From: Thermodesulfobacteriota bacterium | GTDB lineage: Bacteria; Desulfobacterota; Desulfobacteria; Desulfobacterales; JAUWMJ01 | NCBI GenBank assembly: GCA_034189135.1 | Contig: JAXHVO010000033.1 | Location: forward strand, 1-35,662 | Direction: 5' to 3' | Length of the DNA: 35,662 nt | Part shown: piece after piece, positions 1 through 7,753 of the stretch | Layout: each line of letters opens with the position of its first letter | How positions within the stretch are numbered: position 1 is the stretch's first letter | Program-made: the position numbers and the translations under genes | Notes under the pieces: model-generated | Database searches by the model: none | The model's input: only the letters and a program-made list of their open reading frames with translations | What the model was told of the DNA's origin: nothing

Positions 1-41
1 ATGGATTTGGTCGCAGAACAGTAATTTTAACACAATAATAC

Positions 42-108
42 CCCTTAAGGGGTTATCAGTATCGATGCCCTTATAGGGCTTTATGCAAGCCTCCGGCTGG
101 GCCGGAGG
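42..108. other. three consecutive hairpins before the fold-back element
   Basis: Three inverted repeats follow each other: CCCCTTAAGGGG (42-53), GCCC/GGGC around TTATA (67-79), and an 8-bp GC-rich stem CCTCCGGC/GCCGGAGG with a TGG loop (90-108). There is no T-tract directly after the last stem, so it is not a textbook intrinsic terminator. It could be the 3' end of an upstream transcript. The short open reading frame at 1-24 (ending TAA) may be the tail of an upstream gene, but seven codons cannot show this. Confidence 0.4.
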
Positions 109-120
109 TCATGACTAATA

Positions 121-138
121 ACTCAAGTTTTGCACCCC
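121..138 (+). repeat. left terminal inverted repeat
   Basis: ACTCAAGTTTTGCACCCC, matched by the right terminus with one T/C difference and preceded directly by TAATA (116-120). Confidence 0.8.
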
Positions 139-658
139 TTATCTACGGTGGAGCCGGAATTCTTAAGACGCCGATAGGTGTTGTAGGTGTGAATCGAGAC
201 AGTTATATTATTTTCTTCCAGGGGATATGGATTGAATCGGTTGCAGCGTGTCCGGATATTTGGGATAAAGTCTACCCGTTGCTATAGTAATTCTCATAAA
301 TATGTTCCGTTTTAAATGAGGAAACTGTCTGAGTGTATTAGAAATCGTTAAGAAAGAACTTAAGTGAAATATTGTTTATTTTTTGAAGTAGTTGTAATAC
401 CGAAATTAATTATTATAAAGACAGTTAGTTCTTTCTTTACGATTTCTTATATACGAGTTTTTCATCGTTTAAAACGGAATATATTTATGAAAAACGGTAT
501 AAACAATATAAAAGGACGGTCTATCCCAAATACCCGGACACTGCGATAAGGTGGAATAGATGACCCACATATTCCCTTACAGAAAAAAATACAACTGTCT
601 CGATTCACCTCTGATTTTATATGTTACGTGACGTCAGGGCATTGCTTTCCGCCAAACC

Positions 659-676
659 GGGGTGCGAAACTTGAGT
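659..676 (-). repeat. right terminal inverted repeat
   Basis: GGGGTGCGAAACTTGAGT, complementary to the left terminus with one mismatch and followed directly by TAATA (677-681). Confidence 0.8.
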
Positions 677-797
677 TAATAATTCATGGATCATTTCCCG
701 ATTAGTTGTAGTTAATTAAGGCAATTCAAAAGAGAAATCTTCAAGTGAGTCGCTGTGGTTTCAGAGAGTACAAGGGTTCCAGAATTAAGGGGCTCAA

Positions 798-3605
798 GTG
801 ATCCGCCGTGAAGCAGGCGGTGATAGACCGGAAAACAAAGAGAAGTCAGGTTTGCCGATGGATACGATAGAGACATATAATGCGGATTTGATCGACGCCC
901 AGTACCGTAAATGGCAGGCCAATCCGGATTCGGTTTCCCGGGACTGGCGGGCTTTTTTTAAAGGGTTTGAGATTGCCCACGGTCAGGCACCGGCCGCGGA
1001 TGCAGTCTGGGACAGGGAGCAGGTGATCAAACAGTCCCGGGTGGAGGCGCTTAAATATCGTTACCGGGATCTCGGGCACCTCCTGGCCTGTATGGACCCG
1101 CTGATTGCCTGCCCCACCGAGCATCCACTGCTCAGTCTTGAATCATTCGGCCTGACCATAGACGACCTGGAACGGAAATTTTTCACCCGGCGATTCGCCG
1201 AGACCGAACAGGCGCCCCTCAAAGAGATTATTCACCGGCTTAAAGAGACTTACTGCCGGTCCGTTGGTGTAGAATACATGCACCTGCAGGATCCTCAGGA
1301 GCGTCGCTGGTTGGAGGATCGTATGGAGCCGGTCCGCAACTGCCCGCAATTCGATGCGGTGGAAAAAATTCGAATTTTTAAAAAACTGAGTCAGTCAACC
1401 CTTTTTGAAGAGTTTTTAAATAAAAAATACATCGGTGTGACCCGCTTTTCACTGGAAGGCGGTGATGCAATCATTCCATTGATGGATGCCATTGTGCAGC
1501 GTTTGGCTGACAGGGGGGTACAAGAGATTATTCTCGGCATGGCCCACCGGGGGAGGCTAAATGTCCAGGCTCATATTCTGGGAAAAGAGTATGAACAGAT
1601 TTTTAGCGAATTTGAAAGCTGTTACAATCCGGAGGAACTGGTGGGTGACGGAGACGTTAAGTACCATAACGGCTATCTGGCAGAAATAGATACGGCACGG
1701 GGACAGAAACTAAAGATGTTTTTGGCTAACAACCCGAGCCATCTGGAAGCCGTTAACCCGGTGGTGGAGGGGATTACACGGGCCCGTCAGGACATAATGG
1801 ACGACAATGAACGGCACCGGGTTGTTCCACTACTGATACACGGTGATGCCGCATTTTCAGGCCAGGGCGTGGTGATGGAAACCCTGAACATGTCACAACT
1901 GGATGGTTATCGCACCGGTGGCACCATACATATTATTATCAACAATCAGATCGGTTACACCACCTTGCCTGAAGACGCTCGGTCCACCCGTTATTCCACC
2001 GATTGTGCCAAAATGCTGATGGTGCCCATATTTCACGTGCACGGCGAAAACCCTGAAGCAGTTGTCCATGTTGCCCGCCTTGCCGCCGACTACCGGATGA
2101 CCTTTAATAAGGATGTGGTGGTGGATGTAATCTGCTACCGAAGATACGGCCACAATGAAGGCGATGAACCCTATTTTACCCAGCCGCTGATGTACGAACG
2201 GATCCGGCAGCGACCTTCGCTGAATCGCATTTATGGAGACCGACTTCTGGAAGATGGTGTGGTTGATAAAAATCAGGTCGAAAAAATCGAAAGCAGCATC
2301 ACAAAACTGCTGGAAGAGGCATATGATGAAATTCAGGGAAGTGCCTGTCCGTTTCCCCAAGACCGTTACTACGAGAACTGGGAAGGATTTCATGGCAAAT
2401 ACTCACACCAGCCGGTTTCCACCGGCGTTAAGAAGGCCAAACTAATCAATCTGGCCCGCCGGCTAAACAGCATTCCAGCGGATTTTAACCTTTTTGTAAA
2501 ACTGGAACGTTTGCTGAATAATCGATTGGAAACAGTAAAAAATGATTCTGGAATCAATTGGGCCAACGCAGAGGCGCTTGCGTTTGCTTCTCTGGTAACC
2601 GAAGGAATTCCGGTTCGTCTGAGTGGGCAGGATTGCAGGCGCGGAACCTTCAGCCAGCGCCACAGCGTTTTGATGGATACCCAGACCGGGAAAAATTTCA
2701 TACCGCTGAATCATCTGGACAAGTCCCAGAGCGTATTTTCGGTATACAACAGCCTGCTGGCCGAGATGAGCGTTCTGGGATTTGAATACGGATATTCCGT
2801 GGCGCAACCTGCGGGATTGACAATTTGGGAAGCCCAGTTTGGTGATTTTGTCAACAACGCGCAGTCAATGATCGATCTGTTTATAGCCAGTGGCGAGGCC
2901 AAGTGGCAGCGACTCAGTGGTTTGGTGCTGTTACTGCCCCATGGGCTGGAAGGACTTGGGCCGGAGCATTCCAGTGCCCGGTTGGAGAGATTTCTGCAAC
3001 TGTGCGCCGAAAATAACATGCTGGTGTGCAACCCCACTACACCAGCCCAGTATTTTCACCTTTTGCGACGTCAGGTAAATAGCCGGGTCCGCAAACCGCT
3101 GATTGTCATGACTCCCAAAAGCCTTTTGCGGCACCCGCTGGCGGTTTCATCCCTGGATGACCTGGCATCCGAATCTTCATTCTTTCAGGAAGTGCTGGAT
3201 GACAACCTGCAACCGCAACAGGTCAAACGCATACTGCTGTGCAGCGGAAAAGTATATTACGCATTGTTGCAGAGAAGGAATGAGTTGAAAACCAGCCACA
3301 GTGGCATCATCCGGCTTGAGCAGTTCTATCCTTTCCCTGAAGCACAGATGAAAAAAACCCTTTCCCGTTACAAACAGACGCGGAAGTGGTACTGGGTACA
3401 GGAGGAGCCCGCCAATATGGGTGGGTGGCAGTTTGTTCGCAACCGGCTGGAGAAATTAATCGGGAAGCCGCTGGAATATATCGGCCGCAAACAAGCATCT
3501 ACACCGGCCACCGGCTTTCCGGCAATCTACCAGCAGCAGCAAGCGGCCTTAATCGACCAGGCCATGGGAACCACAGCGGTACACCCCAAAGGTCGGACTA
3601 AATAA
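798..3605 (+). CDS. sucA: 2-oxoglutarate dehydrogenase E1 component
   Basis: Thiamine-diphosphate-dependent E1 of the 2-oxoglutarate dehydrogenase complex. It decarboxylates 2-oxoglutarate and passes the succinyl group to the lipoyl arm of E2 in the cytoplasm. The 935-residue length fits the family. Recognisable blocks are an N-terminal segment with YRKWQANPDSVSRDWR, GDGDVKYHNGYL near residue 282, HGDAAFSGQG near 348, INNQIGYTT, and CYRRYGHNEGDEPYFTQPLMY spread around 440-460. The GTG start at 798 has an AAGGGG ribosome site at good spacing. An in-frame ATG at 858 (residue 21, MDTIETYNADL) aligns better with the usual E1 N-terminus but has only a weak site, so the start is unsettled. It is followed after 193 bp by sucB and then lpd, giving all three subunits in order. 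Confidence 0.96.
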   Translation: MIRREAGGDRPENKEKSGLPMDTIETYNADLIDAQYRKWQANPDSVSRDWRAFFKGFEIAHGQAPAADAVWDREQVIKQSRVEALKYRYRDLGHLLACMDPLIACPTEHPLLSLESFGLTIDDLERKFFTRRFAETEQAPLKEIIHRLKETYCRSVGVEYMHLQDPQERRWLEDRMEPVRNCPQFDAVEKIRIFKKLSQSTLFEEFLNKKYIGVTRFSLEGGDAIIPLMDAIVQRLADRGVQEIILGMAHRGRLNVQAHILGKEYEQIFSEFESCYNPEELVGDGDVKYHNGYLAEIDTARGQKLKMFLANNPSHLEAVNPVVEGITRARQDIMDDNERHRVVPLLIHGDAAFSGQGVVMETLNMSQLDGYRTGGTIHIIINNQIGYTTLPEDARSTRYSTDCAKMLMVPIFHVHGENPEAVVHVARLAADYRMTFNKDVVVDVICYRRYGHNEGDEPYFTQPLMYERIRQRPSLNRIYGDRLLEDGVVDKNQVEKIESSITKLLEEAYDEIQGSACPFPQDRYYENWEGFHGKYSHQPVSTGVKKAKLINLARRLNSIPADFNLFVKLERLLNNRLETVKNDSGINWANAEALAFASLVTEGIPVRLSGQDCRRGTFSQRHSVLMDTQTGKNFIPLNHLDKSQSVFSVYNSLLAEMSVLGFEYGYSVAQPAGLTIWEAQFGDFVNNAQSMIDLFIASGEAKWQRLSGLVLLLPHGLEGLGPEHSSARLERFLQLCAENNMLVCNPTTPAQYFHLLRRQVNSRVRKPLIVMTPKSLLRHPLAVSSLDDLASESSFFQEVLDDNLQPQQVKRILLCSGKVYYALLQRRNELKTSHSGIIRLEQFYPFPEAQMKKTLSRYKQTRKWYWVQEEPANMGGWQFVRNRLEKLIGKPLEYIGRKQASTPATGFPAIYQQQQAALIDQAMGTTAVHPKGRTK

Positions 3606-3749
3606 AATGAGACACCGGTGAACACAGATTATCAGGTTTTCAAGAATAAAGAACTTACTGGCAGAATCATTGGTGTCTTTGGTGATGTATCAAACGCTTT
3701 CGGTTAAGATTTCCTTGAAAAAGGTGTATAACGATTTCAGGGATTAATT

Positions 3750-3769
3750 ATCTGTGTGGATCTGTGTGT
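3750..3769 (+). repeat. tandem ATCTGTGTG repeat in sucA-sucB spacer
   Basis: Two adjacent 10-mers, ATCTGTGTGG and ATCTGTGTGT, lie in the 193-bp spacer just upstream of the sucB ribosome site. The related complement ACACAGATTA occurs near 3621. This kind of phrase recurs in intergenic DNA of many bacteria; no function is evident here. Confidence 0.3.
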
Positions 3770-3798
3770 ATCCGAACCCCATTACCTAAGGAGAAGTT

Positions 3799-5082
3799 AT
3801 GATTGTCGAAATTAAAATCCCTGGTGTTGGAGAATCGGTCACCGAGGCCGTACTTGGTCAATGGTTTAAAAATGACGGAGACTTGGTGAAAAAGGGTGAA
3901 CCGCTTTTTGTGATAGAAACGGATAAGGTCACCCTGGAGGTGGAATCCGAAGTAAACGGCGTTTTGAAGATCAAGGTGGCCGAGGGAGAGACGGTGGCCA
4001 TCGGGGCGGTGGTGGGCACCATCGATACAGGGGCGGCTCAGGACGAGGCCGCAACGCCCGAAACCCTCCCGGCTTCCGCAGAAATAGAACCGACCGAAGC
4101 TGTAAAAGCCTCTTCGACGGAAACAACTCAGTCACCAACTACCGGGCCCGCCCAATCGCCGCAGGCTGCGGCCGAGGTTATCCTTTCACCGGCAGTGCGG
4201 CGACTGGTGTCCGAAAAAGGAGTGGATGTCACCCGTATTGCCGGCACCGGACCCGGCGGCCGGGTGACCAAAGGTGACGTTTTGCTCTACCTGGAACAGG
4301 CGCTGGTTGGAAAACCGGAACAACTTCCTGCTATTTCAGAGTCCGGTGCAGCGGAGGATTTACCGGTTGCAAGAGTGGCCGGTGAGTTGACTTCCCGTAA
4401 GCCGATGACTCCCATCCGACAACGTATCGCCGCTCGTTTGCTGGAGGCCAAACAGAGCACCGCCATGCTGACCACCTTTAACGATATCGACATGAGCCGG
4501 GTGATGGCCATGCGGGCGCAGTATAAAGAGTCATTCTTAAAAAAACACGGTGTTTCCCTTGGATTTATGTCTTTTTTTATCAAGGCATGTGTTGAGGCCC
4601 TTAAAGAATTCCCTGAAATTAACGCGTTCGTTGACGGTAAAGAGTTTGTCTATCACCATTACTACCACATCGGAGTCGCCATCGGCACCGGTAGGGGCCT
4701 GGTGGTGCCGGTGGTTCGACACTGCGAAAATCTCAGTATGGCCGGGATGGAGCAGGCTATTGTTGATTATGTGGCCAAGATCAAGGAAAATCGGCTGGAC
4801 CTGGCCGATCTTGAAGGGGGCACCTTTACCATCACCAACGGGGGCGTATTCGGCTCTTTGATGAGCACGCCGATACTGAACACCCCCCAAAGCGCTATTT
4901 TGGGGATGCATCGGATTGAAAAACGACCGGTGGTGGTGGATGATGAGATTGCTATCCGTCCTATGATGTACGTGGCCCTCAGTTATGACCACCGGATTGT
5001 AGACGGTCGCGAGGCGGTCACTTTTTTAAAAAGTATCAAGGAGTTTGTGGAAAACCCCGAACGGATTATTATGGAGATTTAA
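3799..5082 (+). CDS. sucB: dihydrolipoyllysine succinyltransferase (E2)
   Basis: E2 core of the 2-oxoglutarate dehydrogenase complex. It transfers the succinyl group from E1 to coenzyme A on a swinging lipoyl arm. Residues 1-76 are a lipoyl domain with ETDKVTLEV, Lys43 being the lipoylated residue. A Thr/Ser/Pro/Ala-rich linker follows, then a peripheral-subunit-binding domain (SPAVRRLVSEKGVD ... GTGPGGRVTKGDV, about 130-165) and the acyltransferase domain ending in SYDHRIVDGREA, with the catalytic His near 398 and Asp near 402. The 427-residue length with a single lipoyl domain is typical of SucB. The ATG is preceded by AAGGAGAAG. The gene ends 2 bp before lpd, so the two are almost certainly cotranscribed. 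Sequence alone does not fully exclude another 2-oxoacid substrate, but the sucA neighbour makes succinyl transfer the likely role. Confidence 0.95.
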   Translation: MIVEIKIPGVGESVTEAVLGQWFKNDGDLVKKGEPLFVIETDKVTLEVESEVNGVLKIKVAEGETVAIGAVVGTIDTGAAQDEAATPETLPASAEIEPTEAVKASSTETTQSPTTGPAQSPQAAAEVILSPAVRRLVSEKGVDVTRIAGTGPGGRVTKGDVLLYLEQALVGKPEQLPAISESGAAEDLPVARVAGELTSRKPMTPIRQRIAARLLEAKQSTAMLTTFNDIDMSRVMAMRAQYKESFLKKHGVSLGFMSFFIKACVEALKEFPEINAFVDGKEFVYHHYYHIGVAIGTGRGLVVPVVRHCENLSMAGMEQAIVDYVAKIKENRLDLADLEGGTFTITNGGVFGSLMSTPILNTPQSAILGMHRIEKRPVVVDDEIAIRPMMYVALSYDHRIVDGREAVTFLKSIKEFVENPERIIMEI

Positions 5083-5084
5083 CT

Positions 5085-6503
5085 ATGGCCAGCACAGAAA
5101 ATTTTGACCTTGTTATCATCGGCAGTGGGCCCGGCGGATATGTGGCGGCGGTAAGGGCGGTTCAACTCGGCATGAGAGTGGCCTGCGTGGAAAAGGAAGA
5201 TCGCCTGGGCGGCGTTTGTCTGCGGGTCGGCTGTATACCAAGCAAAGCTCTGCTCGATTCCAGCGAGTATTTTCAGCTGGCAAAGAATAAGCTGTCAGCT
5301 CACGGCGTTAAAACCGGCCGGGTGTCCCTCGATCTTCCGATCATGATGGCCCGCAAGGATAAAGTGGTGGAAGAACTCACCCACAACGTTCGTCGGCTTC
5401 TGGAAAGAAATAAAATTGAAATATTCCACGGCAGGGGGAGTCTGGCAGGAGATGGCCGGGTCAAGGTTTCCCAAACCAGCGGAAAGGGAAAGGCACAGAC
5501 CCTGCAAGCCAAAACGATACTGCTTGCCACCGGCAGCGAGCCAATGACACTGCCCGGTATTCCGTTTGACGGGAATTATATCGTCAGTTCCACCGAGGCC
5601 TTGAAATTAGATACGGTACCCAAGCATTTGGGCATTGTAGGGGGGGGCTATATCGGCCTGGAACTGGGATCGGTGTGGCTGCGCCTGGGGGCTAAGGTTA
5701 CGATGATTGAAATGCTGCCGAAGATCGCCACCCTGCTGGACGGACAGGTAGGGCGTACCCTGCAGAGGATTCTCAAAAAGCAAGGCTTCGATATTCGCCT
5801 GAAAACTACAGTCACCAAAGCCAAAGTGGTAAAGGGAAAAGTCCAGGTGGCTATTGAAGCCGGCGACAAAAAAGAGAATCTTACATTTGATCGCCTTCTG
5901 GTTGCGGTGGGACGCCGGCCGCTTACCCGTGGTTTGAGCCTGGAGAAAGCCGGTGTCAGAATCGATGTGAAAACGGGTCAGGTTCCGGTGAATGAAAAGT
6001 TCCAGACCAATGTTCCTCATATTTATGCCATTGGAGATCTGATACCCGGGCCCATGCTGGCCCACACGGCTTCAGCCGAAGGGATTGCCGCGGTGGAATG
6101 CATGGCGGGACAGCCCGGTGAGGTCAATTATGACGCCATTCCAGCAATCATCTACACAGCTCCGGAAGTAGCTACTGTCGGGCTTACAGAAGAACAGGTC
6201 AAAGAGCGCGGCGTGCCTTACTGTGTCGGCACTTACCCTTTTACCGGTGCCGGACGGGCTCGCTGCATGGGTGAAACCGACGGTTTTATCAAGCTCATCT
6301 CACACAGTAAGACGGATCGTATACTGGGAGTTCATATTATCGGCGCCCGTGCGGCAGACATCATTGCCGAATGTGTGTTGGCATTGGAGTTCGGGGCCAG
6401 TTCAGAGGATATCGCACGGACCATCCACGGTCACCCGACTTTTTCGGAAGCTTTGATGGAAGCGGCGGCTGCCACTCGCAAATGTGCGATTTACTCCTTT
6501 TAG
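5085..6503 (+). CDS. lpdA: dihydrolipoyl dehydrogenase (E3)
   Basis: FAD-containing E3 subunit that re-oxidises the dihydrolipoyl group of E2 and reduces NAD+. The N-terminal FAD fold is GSGPGGYVAAVRAVQLG (about 13-29). The redox-active disulfide is Cys45/Cys50 in GGVCLRVGCIPSK. The NAD fold is GGGYIGLELGSVWLRLGAKVT, the second FAD motif is HIYAIGDLIPGPMLAHTASAEG in two blocks, and the interface active-site pair is His450/Glu455 in HGHPTFSEA. The 472-residue length is normal. It lies 2 bp after sucB, completing the E1-E2-E3 operon. The disulfide motif reads GGVCLRVGC rather than the commoner GGTCLNVGC, a mild variation that leaves both cysteines intact. Confidence 0.96.
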   Translation: MASTENFDLVIIGSGPGGYVAAVRAVQLGMRVACVEKEDRLGGVCLRVGCIPSKALLDSSEYFQLAKNKLSAHGVKTGRVSLDLPIMMARKDKVVEELTHNVRRLLERNKIEIFHGRGSLAGDGRVKVSQTSGKGKAQTLQAKTILLATGSEPMTLPGIPFDGNYIVSSTEALKLDTVPKHLGIVGGGYIGLELGSVWLRLGAKVTMIEMLPKIATLLDGQVGRTLQRILKKQGFDIRLKTTVTKAKVVKGKVQVAIEAGDKKENLTFDRLLVAVGRRPLTRGLSLEKAGVRIDVKTGQVPVNEKFQTNVPHIYAIGDLIPGPMLAHTASAEGIAAVECMAGQPGEVNYDAIPAIIYTAPEVATVGLTEEQVKERGVPYCVGTYPFTGAGRARCMGETDGFIKLISHSKTDRILGVHIIGARAADIIAECVLALEFGASSEDIARTIHGHPTFSEALMEAAAATRKCAIYSF

Positions 6504-6592
6504 ACACCAGCGGAAAAATTTCCCAGGGACGAAACGAACTAAGATGGAAAAACGAACGTTTGATTCAAATGAATATATTGAAAGTGTATCCC

Positions 6593-7672
6593 ATGAAAAA
6601 GAAATTGATTATGGCAGTTATTTTGCTCGGATTGATTGTCTTCACCGGTTGCAATTCTCCAGAAAAAGAAAAAATCGTTAAAGCCAAACCCCGTTCGGTG
6701 AAAATTACCGTGGTTGAGAGCCGCAATTTGCCGATAGTGGTCACCTCGGTGGGGAGGCTGATCCCCAATCGCGAAGTGGTCATTTCTTCGCAGGTGTCCG
6801 GAATTGTTCAGACTTATAGCGTGGATATGGGAGATACAGTGGTGGCAAATAAAATGGTGGTGGCACTCGATCCCACCGATTATCAATTGGCTTTGAGTGA
6901 GGCCAAGGCCAACCTTCTTTCGGTGAGGGCCCGCTATGCAGCTGCAAAAAACTCTTTTCTGCGAGCAGGGGAACTGCTGCCTGAAAAGGTGATTACCACG
7001 GAAGCCTATGAGAAAATCGAAGCCGAATATAAAGCCACCCAGGCGTCGGTGTCTCAGGCGGAAGCTGCAGTGGACATCAACCAAAGACGCCTGGATAAAA
7101 CCGTGATCAAGGCACCGTTTGACGCTTTTGTGACCCGGAGGCTGGTTGAGAAGGGACAGAACATCAACATTGGTGATCCGGTTATGGCCATCGCAGACAT
7201 GCGGAGCATGCGGGTGAAAATCCATGTCAACGAACAGGACTATGTCTATCTCGATAAGGATGATACGGTAGCCGTAATGGTTGAAGCCTACCCGGATGCT
7301 TCTTTTCCCGGACAGGTGGACAGGATCGGGGTCAAGGCTGATCCAAATACAAATACCTTTGAGGTCGAGATACTGGTTGCCAACTCGAACCAGTTATTCA
7401 AAGCCGGCCTGACTGCCACCGTGAACATTACCATCGATGAAATTGAAGATGCCATCATGATTCCCCAGAACTGTGTTCTGTTTCGAAAGAGCCGTAAAGA
7501 GGTTTTTGTAGTGGCAGACGGAGACCGGGCCGCGGTTCGGGAAGTCAAACTGGGCCGGGTGGATGGATCTTCCGTGCGGATAGTGAAAGGGATCGCGCCG
7601 GGTGATAAGCTGGTGACAAGCGGAGGTCAGTATCTCAAAGACGGTGACCGTGTGGTAATGGCTCACGATTGA
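6593..7672 (+). CDS. RND efflux periplasmic adaptor lipoprotein
   Basis: Membrane-fusion (adaptor) subunit of an RND-type efflux pump, linking the inner-membrane permease to an outer-membrane channel. The start chosen gives MKKKLIMAVILLGLIVFTGC, a lipoprotein signal with Cys20 as the modified residue. An in-frame ATG at 6569 is possible, and the open frame extends further upstream into lpd, but those starts would bury the signal peptide. The mature protein has the family order: a barrel-sandwich half (VISSQVSGIVQTYSVDMGD), a coiled-coil hairpin rich in Ala/Glu (about 95-165), the second half (VIKAPFDAFVTRRLVEKGQ), a beta-barrel (MRVKIHVNEQDYVYL), and a membrane-proximal domain. It is 359 residues long and lies 81 bp before the permease. 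The substrate is not readable from sequence and no TolC-like gene is nearby. Confidence 0.9.
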   Translation: MKKKLIMAVILLGLIVFTGCNSPEKEKIVKAKPRSVKITVVESRNLPIVVTSVGRLIPNREVVISSQVSGIVQTYSVDMGDTVVANKMVVALDPTDYQLALSEAKANLLSVRARYAAAKNSFLRAGELLPEKVITTEAYEKIEAEYKATQASVSQAEAAVDINQRRLDKTVIKAPFDAFVTRRLVEKGQNINIGDPVMAIADMRSMRVKIHVNEQDYVYLDKDDTVAVMVEAYPDASFPGQVDRIGVKADPNTNTFEVEILVANSNQLFKAGLTATVNITIDEIEDAIMIPQNCVLFRKSRKEVFVVADGDRAAVREVKLGRVDGSSVRIVKGIAPGDKLVTSGGQYLKDGDRVVMAHD

Positions 7673-7753
7673 TGGTGGGTGAATCGGTTTTTATACAAGC
7701 CGCAGAGCGGTTGACCAATTCCTGATAAAAACAACAAACGCAGAGAAGGAAAA

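Larger units (their letters stand above)
121..676. mobile_element. fold-back (MITE-like) element, non-coding
   Basis: The element is 556 bp long. Its ends are 18-bp inverted repeats differing at one position (ACTCAAGTTTTGCACCCC at 121-138; complement at 659-676). Each end is flanked by TAATA (116-120 and 677-681), as expected for a target-site duplication. Inside, about 186-362 is an imperfect reverse complement of about 421-612. For example GTGTCCGGATATTTGGGAT near 248 pairs with ATCCCAAATACCCGGACAC near 525, and AAATCGTTAAGAAAGAAC near 344 pairs with the sequence near 425-445. About 58 nt form the loop. No transposase is encoded; a 61-codon open frame at 364-549 lies inside the loop and right arm and is not convincing. 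A non-autonomous transposable element moved by a transposase elsewhere is the best reading. The parent IS family is not identified. Confidence 0.8.

Noticed and set aside
364-549. 61-codon open frame inside the fold-back element
   Set aside because: It spans the loop and right arm of an inverted repeat, has no ribosome site and resembles no family.
1893-2393. Long antisense open frames opposite sucA, such as this one of 166 codons
   Set aside because: They overlap a well-supported gene, lack ribosome sites and translate to no recognisable protein. The same applies to antisense frames under sucB, lpd and the RND genes.
3619-3769. ATCTGTGTG and ACACAGATT phrases in the sucA-sucB spacer as a regulator site
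   Set aside because: Such phrases are common in intergenic DNA and do not form a clean dyad here; listed only as a repeat.
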